Shown here: piece after piece, positions 1 through 7,455 of the stretch
Numbering within the stretch: position 1 is the first letter of the stretch
How the letters are laid out: each line of letters opens with the position of its first letter
DNA from: Demequina gelatinilytica
GTDB lineage: Bacteria; Actinomycetota; Actinomycetes; Actinomycetales; Demequinaceae
Length of the DNA: 47,741 nucleotides
Assembly: GCF_000971115.1 (NCBI RefSeq)
Contig: NZ_BBLV01000015.1
Location: 19,956-67,696 of the forward strand
Direction: 5' to 3'
Translations under genes and position numbers: made by a program
Notes under the pieces: model-generated
Database searches by the model: none
Told to the model about the DNA's origin: nothing
The model's input: only the letters and a program-made list of their open reading frames with translations

Positions 1-149
1 GACACCCACAACGGATCCCGCGGCGACACGCCGAGCTGGACACGTTCACATCGCCGCCACGCCGGCGTGTCGGATCCGATTCCGTTGCGACTGTCGGAGA
101 GGGGAGGGGGCGGCGGTGTCGCGATCGGGGAGGCGATCCTCTACCCTTG

Positions 150-250
150 ACCCTCGAGGGGAGTACTTCTCAAGCCCCGTCCCGGTCAGTACGAGATCTT
201 CGTGGATCCTCCCGGGCGGGCGCCGCACCAGCGGCGAAGGAGACCTCAGG
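150..250 (+). ncRNA. yybP-ykoY-like manganese riboswitch upstream of terC
   Basis: The leader of the terC gene contains GGGGAGTA at 158-165, a middle segment with GGTCAGTACGA at 184-194, and GCGAAGGAGACCT at 234-246. The first and last match the two conserved internal-loop segments that form the Mn2+ site of the yybP-ykoY class, and TerC/Alx proteins are classic targets of it. The GC-rich middle arm (about 205-232) can pair as the variable helix. The terC ribosome-binding site (GAGGAG, 265-270) lies just 3' of the aptamer, so translational control is plausible. No covariance model was run. The call rests on the two conserved loops plus the downstream gene. Confidence 0.72.
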
Positions 251-274
251 ACTTCGCCGTACCTGAGGAGACCC

Positions 275-1300
275 ATGTCCCCGCTCATGCTCGAGGCCTC
301 GACCTCCGAGACCGCGCTGCACTCGATCGCCACCCCCGGCCTGTGGATCGGCACCATCGCCGCCGTCATCGGCCTGCTGGTGTTCGACTTCATCGTCACG
401 CGCAAGCCGCACGAGGTCTCCTTCAAGGAGGCGCTCGGGTGGACCGCCTTCTACATCGCCATCCCGCTCGCCTTCGGCGGCTGGGTGTGGGCCACGCACG
501 GCTCGGACGTGGGGGTGAAGTACTACACCGGCTACATCGTCGAGAAGTCGCTGTCCGTCGACAACCTCTTCGTGTTCATCCTCATCCTCAGCGCGTTCGC
601 GGTGCCGCGGATGCTGCAGCAGCGCGTGCTGCTGTTCGGCGTCGCCGGCGCGATCGTGCTGCGCGGCCTCTTCATCGCGCTCGGCGCGGGCCTCATCGCG
701 ACCTTCGACTGGACGTTCCTGCTGTTCGGCGCCATCCTGCTCGCGACCGCGGTCAAGGTGTTCCGCGACGCGCTCAGCCACGAGGACGAGTCCGTGGACC
801 CCGAGCAGATGCGCATCGTCAAGCTGCTGAGCCGCTTCTTCCCCGTGACCGGCGAGTACGAGGGCACCAAGGCCACCGTGATCCGGGGCGGCCGCCGCGC
901 GCTCACCCCGCTCGCGCTCGTGATGGCGGCGATCATCTTCACCGACATCGTGTTCGCGGTCGACTCGGTGCCCGCCGTCTACGGCATCACCGCGGACCCG
1001 TACCTGGTCTTCGCCACCAACGCCTTCGCGCTGCTGGGGCTGCGCGCGCTGTACTTCGTGCTCGAGGGCGCGCTGTCCAAGCTGGTCCACCTCGGATACG
1101 GGCTGTCCGTGATCCTCGGCTTCATCGGCGTCAAGCTGGTCCTGCACTGGGCGCACGGCGTGTGGTCCGGCGTGCCGACCATCCCCACGCTCGTCTCGCT
1201 CGTGGTGATCGTGGGCGTGCTCGCGATCACCACCGTGACGAGCCTGCGCGCGTCCCGGAAGGCCGAGCTCGCGGCCGCCGTGGACGCCGGCGGCCGCTGA
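275..1300 (+). CDS. TerC family integral membrane protein (Alx-like)
   Basis: A 341-residue polytopic membrane protein of the TerC/Alx family, now associated with manganese export or homeostasis and with tellurite resistance. The typical family stretch VEKSLSVDNLFVFILI is present, as is a second one near FTDIVFAVDSVPA; acidic residues in these helices are the likely metal ligands. About nine hydrophobic segments are visible, with a charged cytoplasmic loop in the middle (SHEDESVDPEQMR). The ATG at 275 is chosen because GAGGAG lies 4 bases upstream. Longer in-frame extensions would run through the riboswitch. A 14-bp GC hairpin follows the stop codon. The riboswitch-like leader supports a role in Mn2+ rather than tellurite. 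Confidence 0.9.
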   Translation: MSPLMLEASTSETALHSIATPGLWIGTIAAVIGLLVFDFIVTRKPHEVSFKEALGWTAFYIAIPLAFGGWVWATHGSDVGVKYYTGYIVEKSLSVDNLFVFILILSAFAVPRMLQQRVLLFGVAGAIVLRGLFIALGAGLIATFDWTFLLFGAILLATAVKVFRDALSHEDESVDPEQMRIVKLLSRFFPVTGEYEGTKATVIRGGRRALTPLALVMAAIIFTDIVFAVDSVPAVYGITADPYLVFATNAFALLGLRALYFVLEGALSKLVHLGYGLSVILGFIGVKLVLHWAHGVWSGVPTIPTLVSLVVIVGVLAITTVTSLRASRKAELAAAVDAGGR

Positions 1301-1304
1301 GGTC

Positions 1305-1337
1305 CCGCGCAGGGTCCCGTCAGCGGGCCCTGCGCGG
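1305..1337. terminator. Hairpin terminator between terC and the convergent TfoX-N gene
   Basis: CCGCGCAGGG (1305-1314) pairs with CCCTGCGCGG (1328-1337). Inside it CCCG pairs with CGGG around a TCAG loop, giving about 14 base pairs with one bulge. It sits between two convergent genes and covers the last codons of the minus-strand gene, so it could serve both. No clear T-run follows, which is common in GC-rich actinobacteria. Confidence 0.6.
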
Positions 1338-1631
1338 CTTCGGCGGCGGAAGCGCATCGGCCGTGGCCCGCACGAGCGCCTGGAACCGCTCGGCATCCGC
1401 GATCACGGCGTCGTCCGCGATCCGGTAGGGCTTCGCGCCCGGATACGGCGGTCCCTCCGCGAGACCGTCGGATGCAGCGGTCGGCTTGAGGAAGACCGTG
1501 TCGTCGCAGATCAGCGCGACCACCTTCTCGTCGCAGTAGAGCGCATGCTCGCCGAACATCGCCCGTGCCCGCACGGGGAGGGGCTCGAGCTGCTCGAGCA
1601 GGTGGTCGACGGTCGCGCGCGAGGTGCTCAC
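1320..1631 (-). CDS. TfoX N-terminal domain protein
   Basis: A 103-residue single-domain protein of the TfoX_N family, recognisable from the block VRARAMFGEHALYCDEKVVA and the following strand DDTVFLKP. It lacks the C-terminal TfoX domain of the full-length competence regulator, as do most actinobacterial members, whose function is unknown. The GTG start at 1631 fits a leaderless transcript: a TAGCGT -10 box (complement of 1638-1643) lies 6 bases upstream. The gene runs toward terC and its 3' end lies inside the shared terminator hairpin. It should not be read as evidence of natural competence. Confidence 0.82.
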   Translation of the reverse strand: MSTSRATVDHLLEQLEPLPVRARAMFGEHALYCDEKVVALICDDTVFLKPTAASDGLAEGPPYPGAKPYRIADDAVIADAERFQALVRATADALPPPKPRRAR

Positions 1632-1637
1632 GCGGCC

Positions 1638-1643
1638 ACGCTA
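1638..1643 (-). promoter_or_regulatory. -10 box of the TfoX-N gene
   Basis: Read on the minus strand the box is TAGCGT, 6 bases before the GTG start. This is the spacing expected when transcription begins at the start codon. Confidence 0.5.
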
Positions 1644-1699
1644 CGCCCGGCCGGGAAGGATACGCGGCCCGTAGCGTTGGCATGCATGGAGGTGCTCAC

Positions 1700-1900
1700 A
1701 TGGCACGACGTGCGGAGGAAGGCAAGGGAGCGGGCATGAGGCGCAGGTTCGGACGATGGCTGTTCATGGCGATCGCGATCCCGGTGGCGGCCGCGCTGCT
1801 CGGACGGGTCGCCGACGAGGTCGAGGCCCGCCGCGGCGAGGGATCCAAGGTCGCGAAGGGCCTGAGGATGGGCAAGGGGATCCTCCGGCCGGGCGCCTGA
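1700..1900 (+). CDS. Small membrane protein of unknown function
   Basis: A 66-residue protein starting MARRAEEGKGAGMRRRFGRW. It has a basic N-terminus, one hydrophobic segment (about residues 18-33, LFMAIAIPVAAALLGRV) and a charged C-terminal tail rich in Lys, Arg and Glu. The start is set by GGAGGTG at 1688-1694, 5 bases before the ATG. No family is recognised with certainty; small proteins of this layout are common in actinobacteria. It stands alone between the divergent TfoX-N gene and the promoter of the SRPBCC gene. Confidence 0.55.
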   Translation: MARRAEEGKGAGMRRRFGRWLFMAIAIPVAAALLGRVADEVEARRGEGSKVAKGLRMGKGILRPGA

Positions 1901-1910
1901 ATCGCTCCGT

Positions 1911-1939
1911 TTGACGGGTATGCTCCCGACTACCAGGCT
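1911..1939 (+). promoter_or_regulatory. Promoter of the SRPBCC gene
   Basis: A TTGACG -35 box (1911-1916) and a CAGGCT -10 box (1934-1939) are separated by 17 bases. Transcription would begin near 1946, leaving a leader of about 40 bases that contains the ribosome-binding site used at 1985. Confidence 0.5.
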
Positions 1940-1984
1940 GATGACGTGAAGGGTCGGATTCCTGGTCGAGCTCAGGAGCGTGGC

Positions 1985-2455
1985 ATGGACATCTCTGTCG
2001 AGGCGCCCGCGGAGCCCGCCGTGCTCGTCGCGACGGCCCGGCTCCCCTTCCCCGTCGCGCGGGTGTGGACCGCGGTCACCGAACCGCTCTACATCCAGCA
2101 GTGGTTCGCACCGCATGGCTACATGAACAGGTCCGTCGACATGGACGTGTCCCCGGGCGGGCATTGGCGCCTGGCCCAGGTGGACCCCGAGGGCAACTCG
2201 TTCACGTTCTACGGCCGCTACGACAAGGTCGAGCGCGAGGCGCGCGTGTCCTTCTCGCTCGTCTCCGAGCTGTTCCCCGACGTCCTCACGTGGATCCGGG
2301 TCGAGATGGCGGGCGCCACCGTGGGCACCATGCTGAAGGTGAGCCACCTGTTCCCGACGGACTACCACCGCACGGCCTACCTCAACCTGGGCGGCCTCGC
2401 GCGCCTCCGGGAGCCGCTCGAACGCCTCGAGACGATGCTCCGCTCGATGTCCTGA
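1985..2455 (+). CDS. SRPBCC / AHSA1-like domain protein
   Basis: A 156-residue START/SRPBCC (activator of Hsp90 ATPase, AHSA1-like) domain protein. The family pattern is visible: an N-terminal strand with a pro-rich turn (ATARLPFPVARVWTAVTEP), then IQQWFAP, the conserved GGHWRL turn, and a C-terminal amphipathic helix. These proteins bind hydrophobic ligands in a deep cavity, and the ligand here cannot be predicted. The ATG at 1985 is preferred over a GTG at 1946 because AGGAG (1974-1978) is correctly spaced only for the former. The gene is monocistronic with its own promoter. Confidence 0.8.
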   Translation: MDISVEAPAEPAVLVATARLPFPVARVWTAVTEPLYIQQWFAPHGYMNRSVDMDVSPGGHWRLAQVDPEGNSFTFYGRYDKVEREARVSFSLVSELFPDVLTWIRVEMAGATVGTMLKVSHLFPTDYHRTAYLNLGGLARLREPLERLETMLRSMS

Positions 2456-2484
2456 CGCACCTGTCGGCACGCACGGCGCTCGGT

Positions 2485-2490
2485 TAGGCT
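2485..2490 (+). promoter_or_regulatory. -10 box of the aminotransferase gene
   Basis: TAGGCT ends 6 bases before the ATG at 2497, and no Shine-Dalgarno sequence is present. This supports a leaderless mRNA. Confidence 0.5.
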
Positions 2491-2496
2491 CGCGCC

Positions 2497-3669
2497 ATGA
2501 CCGCGGATCCCTTCATCGTCCCGCTCGAGCGACTGCGCACGCGGACCTCCGCCAAGTGGACGCACTTCGATCCCGACGTCCTCCCGCTGTGGGTCGCGGA
2601 GATGGACGTCGACCTCGCGCCGCCCATCCAGGAGGCGCTGCAGCGCGCGGTCGCGGACGGCGACATGGGCTATCCCACACCCGGGCCCTACATCGAGGCC
2701 TTCATCGACTTCGCCAAGGCGCGCTGGACGTGGAACGGCCTCGACCCCGCACGCGTCACGCCGGTCCAGAGCGTCATCATGGGCTATGTCGACGCCCTGC
2801 TCGAGGTGACGGACCCCGGCTCCGAGATCCTGGTCAACTCCCCGGTGTACCCGCCGTTCTTCAGCTACCTGGTCCAGGCCGGACGCGTGGTCCGCGAGGC
2901 GCCCCTGGGCGCCGACCTGCGGCTCGACCTCGAGGCGATCGACCGTGCGATGGCGGAGGCGACCGCGGGCGGCCGCCGCGCCGGCTACCTCCTGTGCAAC
3001 CCCCACAACCCCGGCGGCTCGGTCCACACGCGCGCCGAGCTCGAGGGGGTCGCGGAGCTGTCCCGTCGCCACGGCGTGCCGGTGGTGTCCGACGAGATCC
3101 ACGCGCCGATCGTGTACGCGCCGCACGAGTTCACCCCGTACCTCGACGTGGACCCCACGGGGATGGCGCTCCACGCCGCGTCGAAGGCCTGGAACCTCGC
3201 CTCGATCCCGTCGGCGCTGCTGGTCGGCGGCCCCGAGTCGACAGGCTTCGACACCTACCTCCGCGGCAAGCACCACGGGCCGTCCCATCTGGGCGTGATC
3301 GCGCAGACGGCGGCCTACCGCGAGGGCGGCGAGTGGCTCGCGGGCATGCTCGCGGGGCTCGACCGCAACCGCCTGCTGGTGCGCGACCTGCTGGAGGAGC
3401 ACGCTCCGGCGGTGCGCTACACGGTGCCCGAGGGCACCTACCTCACCTGGCTCGACTTCGGGACGATGCTGGGCGAGGTCCCGTCGCATGCGCTCATGAC
3501 GCATGGGCGGCTCGCGCTCAACATCGGCACCGACTTCGGCACGGGCGGCGCGGGGCACGCGCGCATGAACATCGCGACGTCGCCGGCGATCCTCGAGGAG
3601 GCCGTCCGCCGGATCGCCCACACGCTCGCAGCGGCTCAGGCGGAGGGCGCCTCCCAGGTCAGCGTGTAG
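2497..3669 (+). CDS. MalY/PatB family PLP-dependent C-S lyase (cystathionine beta-lyase) / aminotransferase
   Basis: A 390-residue fold-type I PLP enzyme of the MalY/PatB group, which cleaves cystathionine to homocysteine, pyruvate and ammonia or acts on related C-S substrates. Family marks are the N-terminal LPLWVAEMDVDLAPPIQ, the CNPHNPGGSV motif, VVSDEIHAPIV, and HAASKAWNLA with the PLP-binding Lys at residue 230. Full length and no disruption. The start is fixed by a leaderless -10 box. In methionine biosynthesis it could supply homocysteine to MetE, whose gene lies 17 kb away, but regulation or other C-S lyase roles are possible. Its 3' end overlaps the convergent methyltransferase gene by 34 bases. 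Confidence 0.87.
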   Translation: MTADPFIVPLERLRTRTSAKWTHFDPDVLPLWVAEMDVDLAPPIQEALQRAVADGDMGYPTPGPYIEAFIDFAKARWTWNGLDPARVTPVQSVIMGYVDALLEVTDPGSEILVNSPVYPPFFSYLVQAGRVVREAPLGADLRLDLEAIDRAMAEATAGGRRAGYLLCNPHNPGGSVHTRAELEGVAELSRRHGVPVVSDEIHAPIVYAPHEFTPYLDVDPTGMALHAASKAWNLASIPSALLVGGPESTGFDTYLRGKHHGPSHLGVIAQTAAYREGGEWLAGMLAGLDRNRLLVRDLLEEHAPAVRYTVPEGTYLTWLDFGTMLGEVPSHALMTHGRLALNIGTDFGTGGAGHARMNIATSPAILEEAVRRIAHTLAAAQAEGASQVSV

Positions 3670-4307
3670 CGCCACATCAGCTCGCGCGTGTACACGGCGC
3701 CCGGCAGCAGCCGCTCCGCGGCCCTCCGCACGTCGCGGAAGCTGTGCGGGGCGGGCCAGACGCACTCGCAGCCGTGGTCCCAGTACCCGCGGAACAGGCG
3801 GTGGAACTTGTCGATGAAGGTCGCCCACACGTCGCGCGGCAGGTCCTTGGGCCAGTTCGGCGTCGCCATCCCGACCACGATGAGCCGCCCGCCCGGGGCG
3901 ACCAGGTCGCGCAGGCGCGTGAGCCCGTCCTCGAGATCGAGGTGGTGGAGCACCGCCGAGGCGCTCACCACGTCGTACGTCCCGAGGGTCTCGGCGAGCA
4001 CGTCGCCCACGCGGTACGTGATGGAAGGCGACGTCAGCGGCACCTCCTCGGTCGAGTCGAGCAGCTCGACCGTGTGCCCCTGCGCCCGCGCCCGACCGAT
4101 CGCGACCGGGTCGGCATCGATCGCGGTGACCTCGAGACCGCGCTCCGCGAGCCTGCGCGCGAGGTAGCCCTCGCCGCAGCCGACGTCGAGCGCGGTGCGC
4201 GCCGTCTCGGGCAGGTCCGCCACGAGCGGCTGCATGTAGTGGATGTTGTAGTTCCAGCGCTGGTGGTCGGGACGCTCCTTCGCGTCCTGAGGCGTCGTCT
4301 CGCTCAT
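3636..4307 (-). CDS. Class I SAM-dependent methyltransferase
   Basis: A 223-residue Rossmann-fold methyltransferase. Motif I is ALDVGCGEGYLARRLAERG (about residues 39-57), followed by the acidic end of strand 2 (VTAIDAD), a post-II segment VVSASAVLHHLDLEDGL and motif III (LVAPGGRLIVVGMA). The C-terminal part with its Trp-rich PLPRDVWATFIDKFHRLFRG region probably forms the substrate cap. The pattern resembles UbiG/UbiE-type small-molecule methyltransferases, but the substrate cannot be inferred. Its stop lies 34 bases inside the convergent aminotransferase gene, an unusual tail-to-tail overlap. Confidence 0.85.
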   Translation of the reverse strand: MSETTPQDAKERPDHQRWNYNIHYMQPLVADLPETARTALDVGCGEGYLARRLAERGLEVTAIDADPVAIGRARAQGHTVELLDSTEEVPLTSPSITYRVGDVLAETLGTYDVVSASAVLHHLDLEDGLTRLRDLVAPGGRLIVVGMATPNWPKDLPRDVWATFIDKFHRLFRGYWDHGCECVWPAPHSFRDVRRAAERLLPGAVYTRELMWRYTLTWEAPSA

Positions 4308-4387
4308 GACGCACCATCATCCCCCACGCCACGGAAGGTCCCCGACGGGGCGGGACCTCGGTCCCAGCCCGTGCGAGAATCGTGCGC

Positions 4388-4975
4388 GTGAACCAGGGAG
4401 TGTCGAGGCTGGGACGGGCCGCGGGCGCCGCCGTGCTGTCGACGTTCTCCGCGCTCGCGCTCCACATGCTCGCGGGCGGGGACGCGCCCGCGATGCTCGC
4501 CGTGCTCGCGCCGCTGGGCGCGTCGTTCGCCGTCGCGACACAGCTCGCCGGCCGCCCGCTGGGCCGGTGGCGGCTCGCCGTGGTGGTCGCCGCGAGCCAG
4601 GCCGCGCTCCACACCACGTTCTCGCTCGGCGCAGCCGACGGCTCGGGAGCGGTCGGCCATGCGGGGCACGATGCGGCTGCCCTCGCGGGCACGCTCGACG
4701 GCACCGGGCTCCACGCGCACGCCGCGATGCCGCTCGCGCACGCCGTCGCCGGCGCGGTGACCTACGTGGGCATCCGCGCCGCGAGCATCATCCTCGCGTC
4801 CGCCTCGCGCATCGTCGCGGTCGCGCTCGACGCCCTGGTCGCGACGCTGCGGCTGGGTCCCGTCCCCGTCCCCACGCCCGCGGCCCGCCTCGCACCCGCG
4901 CACCGTGCTCCCTTCGCGGCGCTCTCGCTCGCGCTCGCCGTCCCCTCGGGACGTGCCCCTCCCGTGACCGCCTGA
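4388..4975 (+). CDS. His-rich polytopic membrane protein next to copper genes
   Basis: A 195-residue membrane protein with four or so hydrophobic segments and histidines clustered near them: LALHMLAGGD, AALHTTF, VGHAGHD and LHAHAAMPLAHA. I do not recognise a named family. The location just upstream of a PCu(A)C copper lipoprotein and a Dyp peroxidase, plus the His/Met pattern, suggests a role in membrane copper handling, but this is inference. The start is a GTG at 4388, 7 bases after a GAGAAT -10-like box (4375-4380), which fits a leaderless mRNA. An in-frame GTG two codons upstream (4382) is the alternative. Confidence 0.65.
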   Translation: MNQGVSRLGRAAGAAVLSTFSALALHMLAGGDAPAMLAVLAPLGASFAVATQLAGRPLGRWRLAVVVAASQAALHTTFSLGAADGSGAVGHAGHDAAALAGTLDGTGLHAHAAMPLAHAVAGAVTYVGIRAASIILASASRIVAVALDALVATLRLGPVPVPTPAARLAPAHRAPFAALSLALAVPSGRAPPVTA

Positions 4976-5070
4976 ACCTCGACACCCGCGGGCCGCGCCC
5001 GCACCCCTTCAGGCACACCCGCGCCGACGCGTGCCCCTGCACGCGCGCGCACCACCATCACAGGAGAGTC

Positions 5071-5586
5071 ATGAACACCCGTCCCCGCGTCCTCGCCGCC
5101 GCCGTCACGCTGGCCGCCGCCGCCTCCCTCGCCGGCTGCGCCTCCGATGCGTCATCCGCCGCCGGCACGCTCGAGATCACCGACCCTTGGGTCAAGACCG
5201 CCGCGCCCGAGGACATGATGTCCGCGGCCTTCGGCACGCTCACCAACGGCTCCGACGAGGACATCACCGTGGTGTCCGCGACGTCCGCGGCCTCACCCGA
5301 GATCCAGCTCCACAACGTCGTCGACGGCGCCATGGTCGAGCAGGACGGCCTCACGGTCCCCGCGGGCGGATCGCTCACGCTCGAGCCCGGCGGCTACCAC
5401 CTCATGCTCATGAGCATCCCCGAGGCGATCGTCGCGGGCGACGAGGTCGACTTCACGCTCGAGCTGTCCGACGGGGAGACCGTCACCTTCACCGCGACCG
5501 CGAAGGACTTCGACGGCGCGAACGAGGACTACGACCAGGAGGGCTCGATGGACATGGGCTCCTCGATGGAGCCCTCGGAGGGCTGA
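5071..5586 (+). CDS. PCu(A)C family copper chaperone lipoprotein
   Basis: A 171-residue periplasmic-side copper(I) chaperone. Residues 1-23 form a lipoprotein signal ending in the lipobox LAGC (Cys23). The PCu(A)C fold follows, with the family spacing Met88-X21-His110-X-Met112 (GGYHLMLM) and His81 as a probable fourth ligand. A Met-rich tail (SMDMGSSMEP) may add low-affinity copper sites. AGGAGA (5062-5067) sets the start. The stop codon overlaps the start of the Dyp peroxidase gene (TGATG), so the two are translationally coupled. In streptomycetes the homologous ECuC works with Sco proteins and the Dyp peroxidase DtpA in copper trafficking. I infer a similar pairing here. Confidence 0.88.
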   Translation: MNTRPRVLAAAVTLAAAASLAGCASDASSAAGTLEITDPWVKTAAPEDMMSAAFGTLTNGSDEDITVVSATSAASPEIQLHNVVDGAMVEQDGLTVPAGGSLTLEPGGYHLMLMSIPEAIVAGDEVDFTLELSDGETVTFTATAKDFDGANEDYDQEGSMDMGSSMEPSEG

Positions 5587-6836
5587 TGCCCGCCGACCGC
5601 ACCGGCCTCAGCCGGCGGCGGCTCCTCCTCGGAGGGGCCGCCGCCGGCGCGGGCGTCGCGATCACGCTGGGCGCCGAGCGCACCGGGCTCCTCCCGGGCT
5701 CCGCGCCCGGCGCCTCGGCCGACGCGTCCGGCATCAACGGCGCGCGCATCGTGCCGTTCCACGGCGCACGCCAGGCCGGCGTCACCTCCACCCCGGGCGC
5801 GCACGCCACCTACCTGGCCTTCGACCTGCTCCCCGAGACCGACCGGGACCGCCTCGCGGCCTGGCTGAGGCTGCTCACGGACGATGCCGCGCGCCTCACC
5901 CAGGGCCACGGCGCGCTCGCGGATCTCGAGGCGGAGCTCGCGGCGCGGCCCGCGGGCCTCACCGCCACGTTCGGGCTGGGACGCGAGGCCGTGGTCCGCG
6001 CGGGCGCGACGGCGCCCGCATGGCTCGGCCCGCTCCCCGCCTTCCCTCAGATCGACGCCCTCGAGGACCGCTGGTCCGGGGGCGACGCGGTGGTGCTGCT
6101 CCACGGAGACGACCCGACCTCGATCGCCCATCTCGCGCGCATGATCGTGCGGGACTCGCGTTCGTTCGCGACGCTCCGGTGGCGCCAGAGCGGATTCCGC
6201 CGCGCGTACGGCACCGACCCGTCCGGCACCACGATGCGCAACCTCTTCGGGCAGGTGGACGGCTCGACCACCCCGCAGCCTGGCGACGAGGCCTTCGACC
6301 GTGCGGTGTGGGCGGGGGACGAGGCCCCCGCGTGGCTGCGCGGCGGCACGTCGCTGGTCCTGCGCCGCATCGCGATGGACCTCGAGGGCTGGGACGAGGT
6401 GGGCCGCGAGGGCCGCGAGGCCTCCGTGGGACGCCGGCTGTCCGACGGCGCGCCGCTCACGGGCGGCGGCGAGCACGATGCGATCGACCTCGACGCGACC
6501 GGACCGAACGGCTTCACCGTCATCAACCCGGCCGCGCACTCGGCCCGCGCGCATGTGAGCGACCCCGGCCAGGGCATCGTGCGCATCGGCTTCAGCTACG
6601 ACGACCCCGTCGAGGAGGGCGCGCTCGACTCGCAGGGCCGTCCCGCCGTGTCGAACGTGGGCCTGCTGTTCGGCTCGTGGCAGCGGGACGTCGCGGCGCA
6701 GTACATGCCGATGCAGGAGCGGCTCGCGCAGGCGGACCTGCTCAACACGTGGACCACGCCCATCGGCTCGGGCGTGTGGGCGATCCCGCCGGGCTGCGAG
6801 GAGGGCGGCTTCGTCGGGGAGGGGCTGTTCGCCTGA
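5586..6836 (+). CDS. Tat-exported Dyp-type haem peroxidase (EfeB/DtpA-like)
   Basis: A 416-residue dye-decolourising peroxidase. The N-terminus has a twin-arginine signal (LSRRRLLLGGAAAGAGVAI) typical of the secreted EfeB/DtpA subgroup. The family GxxDG motif appears as NLFGQVDGS, and the proximal haem His is probably in NPAAHSARAHV, slightly different from the usual AHIRxANP. The final domain ends with WAIPPGCEEGGFVGEGLF, a normal family ending. The ATG overlaps the preceding PCu(A)C stop codon. No EfeU permease or EfeO gene is nearby, so a DtpA-like role linked to copper is favoured over elemental iron uptake. Substrate unknown. Confidence 0.87.
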   Translation: MPADRTGLSRRRLLLGGAAAGAGVAITLGAERTGLLPGSAPGASADASGINGARIVPFHGARQAGVTSTPGAHATYLAFDLLPETDRDRLAAWLRLLTDDAARLTQGHGALADLEAELAARPAGLTATFGLGREAVVRAGATAPAWLGPLPAFPQIDALEDRWSGGDAVVLLHGDDPTSIAHLARMIVRDSRSFATLRWRQSGFRRAYGTDPSGTTMRNLFGQVDGSTTPQPGDEAFDRAVWAGDEAPAWLRGGTSLVLRRIAMDLEGWDEVGREGREASVGRRLSDGAPLTGGGEHDAIDLDATGPNGFTVINPAAHSARAHVSDPGQGIVRIGFSYDDPVEEGALDSQGRPAVSNVGLLFGSWQRDVAAQYMPMQERLAQADLLNTWTTPIGSGVWAIPPGCEEGGFVGEGLFA

Positions 6837-6861
6837 ACCGGGCTCGTGGGACCATGCCGGG

Positions 6862-7455
6862 GTGACCGATCGCGTCCTGCTTCTCCATGGCTACCAGCAC
6901 ACTCGTCCACGCGGGCACTGGATGCGGTGGCTCGCGGAGGAGCTGCGGCGGCGCCGCGTGCCCGTGCAGTACCCGCAGCTACCCGCACCGGCCGCGCCCA
7001 TGCCCGACCAGTGGCGGGACGTCGCGCTCGCGGAGCTCGAGATGCTCGCGGAGGGCGACGGGGAGCGCGTGGTGATCGCGCACTCGCTCGGCACGGTGCT
7101 GTGGCGCCACCTCGAGGCCGCGGGCACCGCACCGCGCGTGGACCGCGTGCTGCTGGTCGCCCCTCCCGGCATGACGCCGCCCCCTCCGGGGCTCGAGGCC
7201 TGGGCCTTCGCCGAGCAGGCCGCGCCGGCATGGCGGTCGCCGGCGACGATGCTCGCGCGCGAGGTCGACCCCTACCGACCCGAGCCGCTCGGGCAGGTGG
7301 CGGACGGCTGGGCGCTGCCCGGCATCGTCCTGCCGGGGACCGGCCACCTCAACCCGGACGACGGCCATGGGCCCTGGGAGGCGGTGCTGGACTGGGCGCT
7401 CACCGGCGACGCCCGGTGGCGGCTCGGGGAGGGCGCCCGTAGCCTCGACGCATGA
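6862..7455 (+). CDS. RBBP9/YdeN family alpha/beta hydrolase
   Basis: A 197-residue small serine hydrolase. The N-terminal strand and oxyanion turn are VLLLHGYQ, the nucleophile elbow is VIAHSLGT (Ser75), and the catalytic His is in LPGTGHLNP (about residue 162). The GHWMRWL segment and the size fit the RBBP9/YdeN family. The substrate is unknown. It has a GTG start shortly after the peroxidase stop. Its last 4 bases overlap the start of the APH-fold gene. That downstream gene also has its own -10 box inside this one, so the two need not be strictly co-transcribed. Confidence 0.8.
   Translation: MTDRVLLLHGYQHTRPRGHWMRWLAEELRRRRVPVQYPQLPAPAAPMPDQWRDVALAELEMLAEGDGERVVIAHSLGTVLWRHLEAAGTAPRVDRVLLVAPPGMTPPPPGLEAWAFAEQAAPAWRSPATMLAREVDPYRPEPLGQVADGWALPGIVLPGTGHLNPDDGHGPWEAVLDWALTGDARWRLGEGARSLDA
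7440..7445 (+). promoter_or_regulatory. -10 box of the APH-fold kinase gene, inside the upstream gene
   Basis: TAGCCT ends 6 bases before the ATG at 7452, within the last codons of the hydrolase gene. The spacing matches the leaderless pattern seen elsewhere in the window. Confidence 0.45.

Noticed and set aside
170..1396. Long antisense reading frame opposite terC, and similar ones opposite most genes
   Set aside because: They are shadows caused by high GC content: low-complexity Arg/Gly/Ala/His-rich products with no family features.
1320..1631. Evidence for natural competence from the TfoX-like gene
   Set aside because: Only the TfoX N-terminal domain is present and no com genes lie nearby.
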